A DNA stretch of 64,000 nt from NCBI GenBank assembly GCA_977017575.1, contig CDRNVI010000067.1, positions 62,001 to 126,000 on the forward strand. Direction: 5' to 3'. The stretch comes from Paramoeba atlantica. Taxonomy: Eukaryota; Discosea. Both the position numbers and the translations under genes were made by a program. The notes under the pieces are model-generated. The model had not been told where the DNA came from. It made no database searches and saw only the letters and a program-made list of their open reading frames with translations. Numbering within the stretch: position 1 is the stretch's first letter; the number at the start of each line of letters is the position of its first letter. Positions 18,015-25,898 of this stretch are shown here, in pieces.

Positions 18015-18435
18015 GAAATAAGTAGTAGCGGTCGAAAAATAGAAAATTGAAAAACCTTTACTTTTTTTCAAAAAAGGCACAATAATGCTTCACTTTGACC
18101 GAATTATGCATGTATTGTGGAGGGTATATTAATTGTACATTTGATTTGTGTAATGCATACACCGTTCGTATACAGCACCGTATACAGCGTACATCGTATT
18201 TTCACAGTAGTACGGTAACAAACTAAAAAAACTACACTTTAAACTACTTTGTACGTGTACAATCCATTTTTTTGGGCTAAAATAGATCTCGTTCGACCTC
18301 AAATGCAAAGCGCGGGTTCGGTGCGGGTTCGGTGCGGGTTCGGTGATGCACACCCGCAGCCCCTCACCTGTATAATAATTGACTTCTCTGACATTGGCTT
18401 CTTTGTTGTCTGTGTTTTCTGTTTTCTTAAGGTGT

Positions 18436-18750
18436 ATGTTCGACTACGACCTTCCTCCGAGCAACGATGAATACGTGGATGACGGTCCTGATTCTCCTGA
18501 TTCTGAGAGGTACTTGACCTTGAGAAAGTGGGTGGCGTACTCTATTCAAGAAACGTTCGGCATGCCATTAAAAAGGTAACAAAAGTTGCGAGTTGAAATA
18601 GAAGAAATGCGTAATGAAATTTCGATCCTGCGCAAAAAGGTGCTACGTCTTGAAATTTAAAATTTGAATTCGTCTGTAAAGCAGACGAACTGTGTCGAAA
18701 CTGAAGCAGTTTCCAAGAAGCGAAAGCCATATGATTTAGCTGGCCTCTAA
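18436..18750 (+). pseudogene. Small acidic/coiled-coil protein frame with two in-frame TAA codons
   Basis: MFDYDLPPSNDEYVDDGPD and a helix-like stretch end at a TAA (18577). The same frame continues with RVEIEEMRNEISILRKKVLR, a short coiled coil, to another TAA (18658), and then SVKQTNCVETEAVSKKRKPY to 18750. Loss of a larger small protein by two stops is the simplest reading. It lies just outside the right terminus at 18367. No family is recognised. Confidence 0.4.
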
Positions 18751-19005
18751 TGTAGATCTTAATGAGAAAGTTTATAAAGTTCTTATGTTTTATAAAAAGT
18801 GAAAAGGAAGCCTTATAAAGCGTCTTGTAAAACGCGTTGTACGCTAGCTGGCGTAGTGGTTGGGGGATAAAAAAAATAGAAAAAAGAATATTAATTTTGT
18901 TCAATCATTACTTTACGCGTCATGATACCTCCGAATAAGACAGAATCTTAGCAGAAAGAGAAATCGTAAGGAATTACTTGATTTTAAGCGTACTTCTAAT
19001 ATGGA

Positions 19006-19290
19006 TACCGTATACCCCCCCAGTAAGGTACCTCCCCCCCCAGTAAGAGAGATTTGGCCCTTTTTGGGCTGACCCCCAGTAAGAGAGATTTGGTTCGGAA
19101 GCCCCGCAGGAGGCGTATAGGGGGTAGGGGGTGGGTGTCTGCATGTTGGGGGCCTCGGGGGTAACCCAAAGAAGCGTTTTAACACGTTTTCAGAAGAAAA
19201 AATGGAAAAAATGGTCAAAAAAATTGGGAGAAAAGAGGAAACTGGCCAAAAAAGCATACCCACCCCCTCCAGTAAGAGAGATTTTCCCCG
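19006..19290. repeat. CCCCCCAGTAA dispersed repeat, copy 2
   Basis: Repeated CCCCAGTAAGAGAGATTT motifs at 19018-19098 and 19260-19285 around a GC-rich middle. Similar to 8540-8824 and 48159-48456 but with all motifs in the same orientation. Confidence 0.6.
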
Positions 19291-19960
19291 CCTAAAATTT
19301 TCCAACTGTATTCCTCACCAGTACCCAATAGGGCGCCACAAAATTTGCCCGAATTTGCCTGAATTTGCTTTACTCAGTTTCAGCCCTCTTATTGAGGTAG
19401 CAGAGGGAGAAATGTAGAAACTTGTGGATGTAAGGCAAGGAAATGTGCGCTGCGGTGTAGGGTAGTACTGGTGAAGCACAAGTAAAAGCACAAAAAGAAA
19501 CCGAGCGTTTGTTGTACGGGGGTGAGAAGGAAAAAATTATGTGAGATTGGCTGGTAGGCAGCGGGTAGGTTTGTCGATGCATGACATTCTTATTGGTTGC
19601 TTTGGATAATTAATGGGTGGAAACGCAGTGGGAAGGACTCGAAGCTGCTACGTGATCAAACAGTATGAAAGAAGCTTTAGCTTATTTACATCCTGTATCG
19701 CTCGTGCGGCTAAAAATTGGCCCTAAAAAATCGAGAGAGTCCGAATCCCGCTTATATGCCTCGTTCCTGGGGCAGGGAAATGGATACATGCAGACTTATC
19801 TTTTAGCATTTTGCTTGATCTAACCGTAATTACTGTATGTATGTAGCTTATAAAAAACGTAGAAAAAGCTTAGTGGCAAAGTGCTTGTTGACACACAATT
19901 CACACTTGATCTAGAATCATACCAAAACATGATGAATTCCAAAACTTGAACTTCTCTTTG
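19291..19960. other. Intergenic, no gene seen
   Basis: Mixed-composition sequence upstream of an LRR gene. The part near 19920-19960 (GATGAATTCCAAAACTTGAA) matches the upstream region of the LRR gene at 22946, so homology of the duplicated gene extends into its 5' flank. Confidence 0.4.
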
Positions 19961-19987
19961 TGCTATAAATTTATTTGATCTGAAACT
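19961..19987 (+). promoter_or_regulatory. Conserved TATA-like block upstream of LRR gene
   Basis: TGCTATAAATTTATTTGATC immediately precedes the start codon and is nearly identical to 63633-63660 upstream of another LRR copy. It may be a core promoter element or simply part of the duplicated unit. Confidence 0.35.
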
Positions 19988-20611
19988 ATGATTCACATGT
20001 TTTCTTTGCACCTACTTTGCAATAGTGTGGATAATTCTGCGACTTCAGTTTCACGTGCAGCAAAGGTAAGGGGCACGTTTCTCCCCCAGGAACACGAACT
20101 CGCAAAGTTCATTAGTGATGTTGGAAATCCACGTGAGTCCTGGAGTACTGCCACACCTGTATGTGAGTGGGATGGCGCGAAATGCGATAAACAAGGCGAA
20201 ATTATAGATATCAGTTGGGCTTATCGAGAGCTACGTGGAATATTACATTGGCAACATTTACCGCGGTCTGTCACATTTCTAGATATCTCCTACAACCATC
20301 TCAGCGGTAGTGTCGACTTTTCCGCATTGCCTCGAGGCTTGCGAAATTTGTGGGTGCATTCCAATGCTTTTAGTGGAGAACTACATTTCGAACATCTTCC
20401 TCCTAATATTAGAGTTTTAAATATATCAAGTTGTGACTTCAGCGGTTTTGCGAATTTTTCTTATCTTCAACATTCGTCCCTTGCACAGTTGGGTTCATAC
20501 CTTCAGCTAAAAGGGAATCCCAGACTACAGAGATCTTTGTCTAAAAAAGCTGTTCCGAAATGTGCGTGGTGGGATATACCGAACTCATGGCTCACGGACC
20601 AAATAGGTTGA
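19988..20611 (+). CDS. Secreted LRR protein, short class
   Basis: 207 residues. A hydrophobic N-terminus (MIHMFSLHLLCNS) fits a signal peptide. The family cap follows: KVRGTFLPQEHELAKFISDV, then STATPVCEWDGAKC with a W-x-G-x-x-C signature like plant LRR N-terminal caps, whose Cys pair probably forms a disulfide. About four LRRs follow (LPRSVTFLDISYNHLSGSVD and similar). The tail (KAVPKCAWWDIPNSWLTD) is shared with the gene at 22946 and differs from the 283-residue class. No transmembrane anchor or kinase domain. Role unknown; a secreted recognition or cell-surface protein is an inference. Confidence 0.8.
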   Translation: MIHMFSLHLLCNSVDNSATSVSRAAKVRGTFLPQEHELAKFISDVGNPRESWSTATPVCEWDGAKCDKQGEIIDISWAYRELRGILHWQHLPRSVTFLDISYNHLSGSVDFSALPRGLRNLWVHSNAFSGELHFEHLPPNIRVLNISSCDFSGFANFSYLQHSSLAQLGSYLQLKGNPRLQRSLSKKAVPKCAWWDIPNSWLTDQIG

Positions 20612-20767
20612 TGATTTTTTCGCGGACTGATTCGTGTGAAATATTTTTTCATCTGTATGCTTTCGGCTAATATGATTTTGTCTCACCAATAACTGGCTTT
20701 AGGCACAATACGTGGTTCTAGGCACAATAACTAAATATTGGAAAAAACCGAAAAAAAGACTAAAATA

Positions 20768-21350
20768 CTAGTCGCCTACAAAACATACATACCTACTGAA
20801 TATGCACGCAACGAAAGCTTTAGCAACGTGCGTTGAGTATTTGGGTTGATAGCAGTGGGGTAGGTTATCCATGTATAATGGCACTGTGTCGAATATCACC
20901 TTGACGTCCTCATTCCAAAATGGGATGGCGTTATTGTCTTCGTGAAATAATATGTCATCATCCAAATCTAGCCACGTGTTCTTCATGTCGTGGTACGTGC
21001 GGGAAAAAATGTATGATATTGTTCGCACAAGTTTGCTCTCCCCATCCCGTCCGAAATTTCATTGCAAGATACTCCGATATGGTGAAGTAACTCCCCCATT
21101 TGAAGAAAATAGAAGCTAGCGAATACTCTCCTTTGACCGGACTGTAGCGCGTAGTAACTCCTTTGAAGCCACCACAACACGCTCACACATTATTTTCTTT
21201 CCCGTGATGCATCTGCTTTGCAAGACGCCCACATGTTGGCAAAATTGTTTTTTGCCCCGCGCATCTGCGGCTTGCTGATCGCACGATCTAAGTACCGGAC
21301 AACTGCTTCTGCAGCACGGACGTGCACTTTTTCCTTCTAAACAATAAATC
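20768..21350 (-). pseudogene. Possible PIF/Harbinger- or IS5-like transposase remnant
   Basis: Minus-strand frames read VHVRAAEAVVRYLDRAIS, then FYFLQMGELLHHIGVSCNEI, then a frame change and VIFDTVPLYMDNLPHCYQPK followed by YSTHVAKAFVACIFSR. The D-T-x-P-L-Y-x ... Y-x-x-x-H-V-x-K pattern resembles the first catalytic block of DDE_Tnp_4-type nucleases. There is at least one stop and one frameshift and no downstream catalytic motifs. The assignment is weak. Confidence 0.4.
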
Positions 21351-21359
21351 GCTTTTTCA

Positions 21360-21737
21360 TTAAAATGAGCATATTCCCAATATGCCCGCGCTTAAGCGTG
21401 GCACCGTTGAAGGGAACTCCAACATACACTCTGTGCAACATACACTGCGTGCAATGCAAGTATGCATGACCATCTCTTCGTCCATGCCTTCGCACCTAAT
21501 TTGATCCACTACAGAGGTTGGAAGTCCTTCAACTTCTTGTGGAGTCAAGCACAGTGGGCAGTACTGTGCGCCAAGAGGTACAACTACTTGCTTACAGGAT
21601 ACGCAAGGTTCTGTGTCGCTGCCGTCTATGCGACACGCACAAACAAGACAACGCTTTGGTGCAACAAGTGGGACGTTGCGCAAAACCTTAAATTCTTTAC
21701 ATCTCGGGCACATTTTCTTAGTGACAGGCTCGGGCAT
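21360..21737 (-). CDS. Cys-rich zinc-ribbon-like protein, hypothetical
   Basis: 125 residues from the ATG at 21737. CxxC pairs occur as CPRC, CLVC (with CAC), CVSC, CPLC and CTEC, compatible with two zinc ribbons in the first 70 residues. There is no known full-length family match by eye. The transposase-like remnant at 20768-21350 follows on the same strand with only a few bases between, so the two may be broken parts of one gene. Confidence 0.4.
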   Translation of the reverse strand: MPEPVTKKMCPRCKEFKVLRNVPLVAPKRCLVCACRIDGSDTEPCVSCKQVVVPLGAQYCPLCLTPQEVEGLPTSVVDQIRCEGMDEEMVMHTCIARSVCCTECMLEFPSTVPRLSAGILGICSF

Positions 21738-21793
21738 TGTGCCAAAAAAATGTTCTTAAAGACTTCTTAAATAGTATTGCTTTAGGAAATATT

Positions 21794-22672
21794 GCGGTGG
21801 TTGTAAAACTACCGCTCTACACTCGATTATTGAAAAAAAAGTGAACAAAAACAGTGAAAATATAAAGAGGAACACAGTAATATAATAGAAGAAAAAAATA
21901 TAAAAGGGGGCTCCGGTGGGCCAAAACTGAAAAAAAAAATTGAAAAAAATGGGGGGTCCATGGGGGGGGTCCAGGGGGGGGATCATGGTCGAGCAGATTT
22001 TTTCGAAAAAATTAGTTTTCGAAAAAAAAACGCAGAAAGGGTAGCCGGGGTCTTGGCGCGCATTTTCCACCCCCCTACCCGGGGGTGACCCCCCCGCGTA
22101 TCCGCAGGACGGGTCCGCCAAGTTCGGATTTTTTCGGAAAAAAAAATTTGAAAAAAAATTCAACTTGGCGAAAAAAATGGCAAAAAAATATTTTTCCAAA
22201 ATCGTTTCCCCTATTGTATTTTGATAGTTTGGGACCTACACTAGCTTTCTCCGCAGTTGTTTTCGCAAGGTATCCCTTCTTCTAACCGTGGTGCGCCCCT
22301 CAAAATGACCCATTTTTGACTAAAAAAGGTGAAAAAGTATTTTTCGGACCTAAAGGGGCATTTTTGTGTCGAAAGAATGGTATGGTTGGAGTCGCATTCT
22401 CTACCCAATACGTTCGGTAGGCTTTCATTCATGCCTACGAGTGATTTCCCACGCGCAAGTGTCGGATTTAGTGCTCTGAGAGCAAAAATACGCGAAAATC
22501 ACCCCATTTTTACCCGAAAATCGGCTATTTTTGGCTATAATCTTTCCGTTTTCCAGGCTAAATTTTCTTTTTTAGGCTCTTCGTTAAACGCAGCGGTAGT
22601 TTTCAACGCAAAGCGCGCATCATGAGTGACTTCTAAGTTGAAAACAACCACCGCGTTTAACGAAGAGCCTAA
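21794..22672 (-). repeat. Hairpin-ended repeat, full-length minus-strand copy
   Basis: Both terminal hairpins are present: the short one at 21794-21815 and the long one at 22574-22670. The order of head, GCCAAGTTGAA block, very short minisatellite (21952-21982) and T-rich tail is as in 1222-2147. A further small tail piece with CTCCGGTGGTCCAAAACT follows at about 22679-22712. Confidence 0.85.
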
Positions 22673-22945
22673 TAAAAAGGGTCTCCGGTGGTCCAAAACT
22701 GAAAAAAAAATTATTATTGATTGAAGTATGATTGAGGAAATTTGTAAAGCAACTGATTTAGACTCATAAACAAAAGCATAAATTTTGCAAAATAGTGGCA
22801 GACGGTGGCAAATGGTGGCAGACAAAACCGTACACTTCTGCAGTACATCCAAAGTGAAGATTGACGTACAATGTCACAGTTCTCGAATGTTATCTCGAAC
22901 GATAACAAGACATGAAGAATTCCAAAATTTGATATTCTCAAAACT

Positions 22946-23569
22946 ATGATTGAAATGTTTTCTTTGCACCTACTTTGCAGTAGTGTGGATAATTCTGCGA
23001 CTTCAGTTTCACGTGCAGCAAAGGTAAGGGGCACATTTCTCCCCCAGGAATACGAACTCGCGAAGTTCATTAGTGATGTTGAAAATCCACATGCGTCCTG
23101 GAGTACTGCCACACCTGTATGTGAGTGGGATGGCATGAATTGCAATAAGCAAGATGAAGTTATCCGTATTAGCTGGTGTAGTCAAGGATTGCGAGGAGCA
23201 TTACATTGGCAACATTTACCGCGGTCTGTGAGATCTTTGAATATATTTAACAACCTGCTCAGCGGTACTGTCGATTTTTCCGCATTACCTCTAGGCTTGG
23301 TTCATTTGTGGGTGGATTCCAACGCTTTTAGTGGACAACTACATTTCGAGCATCTTCCTCCTAACATTCGAGTTTTAGCATTGTCAGATTGCGACTTCAG
23401 TGGTTTTGTGGATTTTTTATGTCTTCAACATTCGTCCCTTGCACAGTTGGGTTCGAGCTTTAGTATAAAAGATAATCCCAGACTACATGGATCTTTGTCT
23501 AAAAAAGCTGTTCCTAAAGGTGTATGGTGGGATATACCGAACTCATGGCTGACAGACGAAATACTTTGA
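22946..23569 (+). CDS. Secreted LRR protein, short class, paralogue
   Basis: 207 residues, closely similar along its length to the gene at 19988: MIEMFSLHLLCSS, KVRGTFLPQEYELAKFISDV, STATPVCEWDGMNC, four LRRs (LPRSVRSLNIFNNLLSGTVD and similar) and the tail KAVPKGVWWDIPNSWLTDE. Equal length and colinearity show a duplication. Substitutions concentrate in the solvent-exposed parts of the repeats (for example SWAYRELRG against SWCSQGLRG). Upstream homology is present but the TATA-like block is missing. Confidence 0.8.
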   Translation: MIEMFSLHLLCSSVDNSATSVSRAAKVRGTFLPQEYELAKFISDVENPHASWSTATPVCEWDGMNCNKQDEVIRISWCSQGLRGALHWQHLPRSVRSLNIFNNLLSGTVDFSALPLGLVHLWVDSNAFSGQLHFEHLPPNIRVLALSDCDFSGFVDFLCLQHSSLAQLGSSFSIKDNPRLHGSLSKKAVPKGVWWDIPNSWLTDEIL

Positions 23570-24253
23570 TGCTTTTTTCGTGGGCTTGATCAGTTCTAGG
23601 GAAAGCAAAGTAATACCCCCTCCCGTTTAATATCAAGTAATTGACATACCGTTACCCCCCCCCCCGTTAGATATCCTAGTACGCTACTTATCCTCTTTTG
23701 TGATGAAGCGTAACGGTAATTGTAATGATATAACGGTAATTCGTTTACTTGATTTTCTTTTTTAATTAATATTCTTTTTATTAAATTTTTAAATTTTAAT
23801 GCTGAGAGATGGCCCATTGCACATCAAATATCGGGATTATTTATTGGTCGTTGGGAAAATCCCGAAGTCCATCGACATTAAATTCGGTCATATCGCGTTC
23901 TCCCGAATGACCTACTTGCATTTCTTCACATTCGTCGCTAAACGCAATCGCTAGTAGGAGAGTTAAGCTCCGATTGATTTATGCTCCCCCGAAGCACCCC
24001 CCTCAGTTGTCAGCCTAATACATATAAATATGTATATATTTATTTTTGTATATGTATTTCATATAAATATGTTTTATATAAATATGTTTTATTTTCATAT
24101 AAATATGTATATTTATATATATTTATATGTATTTATATGTATTATGTTTATATTTATATGTATATCCCAAGGAGAATAATCTTTCAACTGCATCAATTTG
24201 CGAAAGCACAATGCCGTAAGATGCGTTAACGAAGTAGACAAATTTGTGTCGAG
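23570..24253. other. Intergenic with AT microsatellite
   Basis: Contains C-tracts near 23620-23675, a minus-strand frame of about 30 residues near 23860-23945 (SDECEEMQVGHSGERDMTEF) with no start, and an AT-rich microsatellite of ATAAATATG-like units at 24018-24165. No gene is supported. Confidence 0.45.
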
Positions 24254-24634
24254 CTATTCAGGCCGAAATTCCATTCGAGATAATGAGCTTCCTCTAATAA
24301 TGATGGGTTTCGCGGTATTGTTGGATGAAGTCGAGGTCGACAACATGCATGACGCTGCTTCAACAGCTGCTCGCTTGGTAAGAAGATCAACATCTTCTCG
24401 AGACTGCATACCGTCATCTGTAGTGCGAACACGCTTGTTCCATGCATTCGCTGATCGACGGAGTGAAACAAGGCGCTTTGCCTCGCTGTTGCTGATTCCA
24501 GTATCGGAATAAGTATCGTCGGACGACTCGTGAAACAAAGCCCAGTCCTCGATTCCAGCAAACAACTCATTGCGCCTACTACTGCTGGGCCTAAATATCT
24601 CTGGAGGTACAAATATCTCTGCATTACAAAACAC
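24254..24634 (-). CDS. Hypothetical protein, partial, possible transposon-associated
   Basis: An open stretch of about 126 codons with no ATG near its beginning. It reads ELFAGIEDWALFHESSDDTY then SEAKRLVSLRRSANAWNKRV and a Ser/Thr-rich end. No family is recognised. It lies downstream of a pogo C-terminal remnant on the same strand. Acidic, Ser-rich HES-type segments also occur on the minus strand near 50000-50100, so a transposon accessory origin is possible. Confidence 0.3.
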   Translation of the reverse strand: MFCNAEIFVPPEIFRPSSSRRNELFAGIEDWALFHESSDDTYSDTGISNSEAKRLVSLRRSANAWNKRVRTTDDGMQSREDVDLLTKRAAVEAASCMLSTSTSSNNTAKPIIIRGSSLSRMEFRPE

Positions 24635-24891
24635 CCCCTACACCCCCTGTACGAAAAAAATGGGGGTCACTTACTCGTTGGTGGTTTATACCGTTCATCT
24701 TATCGTTTAACTTTATGTTTCTTTTCAACTTGCTTCTTGGATCTTAGACTTCAGTTTCATCTTTCCGCTTGATCACTACTTGTGTGCTGCTTTCTTGACG
24801 CTTTGTTTCGGGTTCTATTTCCCGACTGTGCGCCGCGTTGAAACTGCTGGGAAATCATAATCTTGTGCTGATGCACGCGGACTGTAGGAAT

Positions 24892-25050
24892 TTATAGCTC
24901 TGGAGAGTGGAACTGGGCAAGTGCAGGGTTCAAGTAACCTAATTTTGCGAATTGGTCCTGTACATTCATAGTAGTAGTAATTTTATCGTGGGCTCGTGCG
25001 ACCATGGAATGTAACCACTTACGCTTTTCCTTTGCAGTATCTTTTACTGC
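24892..25050 (-). pseudogene. pogo-like transposase, C-terminal remnant
   Basis: Translation of the minus strand gives KEKRKWLHSMVARAHDKITT then QFAKLGYLNPALAQFHSPEL and a stop. This aligns with the C-terminus of the pogo-like pseudogene at 5796 (RKWLHCTVAQAH ... HLGYLNPSIAEFHSPHL). Upstream catalytic parts are absent; a stop lies just above it in the same frame. Confidence 0.8.
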
Positions 25051-25430
25051 ATACTGTGCCCTTCCCCCATCTAGGGAGTGAGACTATCAGACACTAGAGG
25101 CAGCGGCCGTCCGCCTTCTAGACTCTGTATCATGTTTCCTACGTTCTCTTCCTGGAGAACACCGCAACAATGCTTACACGAAAATATTCAAGATCTTTAT
25201 GTGGGAATGGATACTCCGTGGTCGTGTCGTCTTCCCATACCCCCCCACAAGCCGCTCCATGGCTTCTCGCCCAAAATTTCCATGCGAAGTTCTTAGTGCC
25301 GAAGTCGGCGAGTCCTTACGACGCCGCGTACCATTAACGATAAAAACAGGATGCTACTCTCGCGATAATAATAATTTCTCGCAAAGTTGAGTTTTTAGTA
25401 CTGACCTTTGCAGGCGATTCATAGGATTCT
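25051..25430. other. Spacer, short frames only
   Basis: A plus frame at about 25260-25390 reads MASRPKFPCEVLSAEVGESL then RRRVPLTIKTGCYSRDNNNF before a stop. It is followed by TACTGACCTTTGCAG, which looks like a 3' splice site, but joining it to the next frame immediately meets a stop. I do not call a gene. Confidence 0.3.
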
Positions 25431-25655
25431 ATGCGAGTGCTACAGGAAAGTGACTGCGCGGACATTTTCTGCAAGGCGATTCCTGCGCCGACTGAGGCAT
25501 CAAAATTTTTTTACCTGGAAAAAGTCAACAAGGTACAGAAACAACAAGGTACGGAAGTCACTAGTGTACACGGTACGTTGATTGTCTACAAGACGCACAC
25601 GAAAACAAAGATTGTGCCCGCATGTTTGGAGATTAGAGGATTGGCTTTTGGCTAA
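25431..25655 (+). CDS. Short hypothetical frame
   Basis: 74 residues (MRVLQESDCADIFCKAIPAP ... PACLEIRGLAFG). There is a 16-bp near-tandem repeat around AACAAGGTAC inside. No family is recognised and evidence for expression is nil beyond an acceptable ATG. Its position just upstream of a large gene on the same strand is noted. Confidence 0.25.
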   Translation: MRVLQESDCADIFCKAIPAPTEASKFFYLEKVNKVQKQQGTEVTSVHGTLIVYKTHTKTKIVPACLEIRGLAFG

Positions 25656-25711
25656 TTTCTTTTTCCCCCTTTTCAAAAACATTTCTTTCGCGTATTTTTC
25701 GAAAATTCAAG

Positions 25712-25765
25712 CCCTCCCTTTATACTTCCAAAAGCACTGAAACCTGCGGAAGTATAAAGGGAGGG
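25712..25765. repeat. 18-bp perfect inverted repeat
   Basis: CCCTCCCTTTATACTTCC (25712-25729) and its exact complement (25748-25765) around an 18-bp loop. It sits between two plus-strand frames and may be a small foldback element or a 3'-end stem-loop. Confidence 0.7.
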
Positions 25766-25898
25766 GGTAACAGTACTTTTTTATTTTTGTATACAGTGTA
25801 GAGCCTAGCTTTATTGGCGCACATCCCCGCTTGAGTAATTAAGAAGTAAAAAACAAAGAATAATAGTTTTTTCCCCTTCCCTTTTCTCCCTGTTTTTC

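Larger units (their letters stand above)
14667..18367. mobile_element. Candidate 3.7-kb element bounded by GAGGGGCTGCGGGT termini
   Basis: The left edge reads TGAGGGGCTGCGGGT (14667-14681) and the right edge is its reverse complement, CACCCGCAGCCCCTCAC (18351-18367). GCGGGTTCGGT repeats occur just inside both edges, in the same orientation on both sides. Inside are a Harbinger-type transposase, an unknown gene and a Merlin-type transposase facing the other way, so it may be nested or composite. The same 17-bp terminus recurs at 43450 and 48917. No clean target-site duplication was seen. Confidence 0.55.

Noticed and set aside
25051-25655. Two-exon gene spliced at TACTGACCTTTGCAG
   Set aside because: The acceptor looks good, but joining from the available GT donor gives an immediate stop, and nearby genes have no introns.
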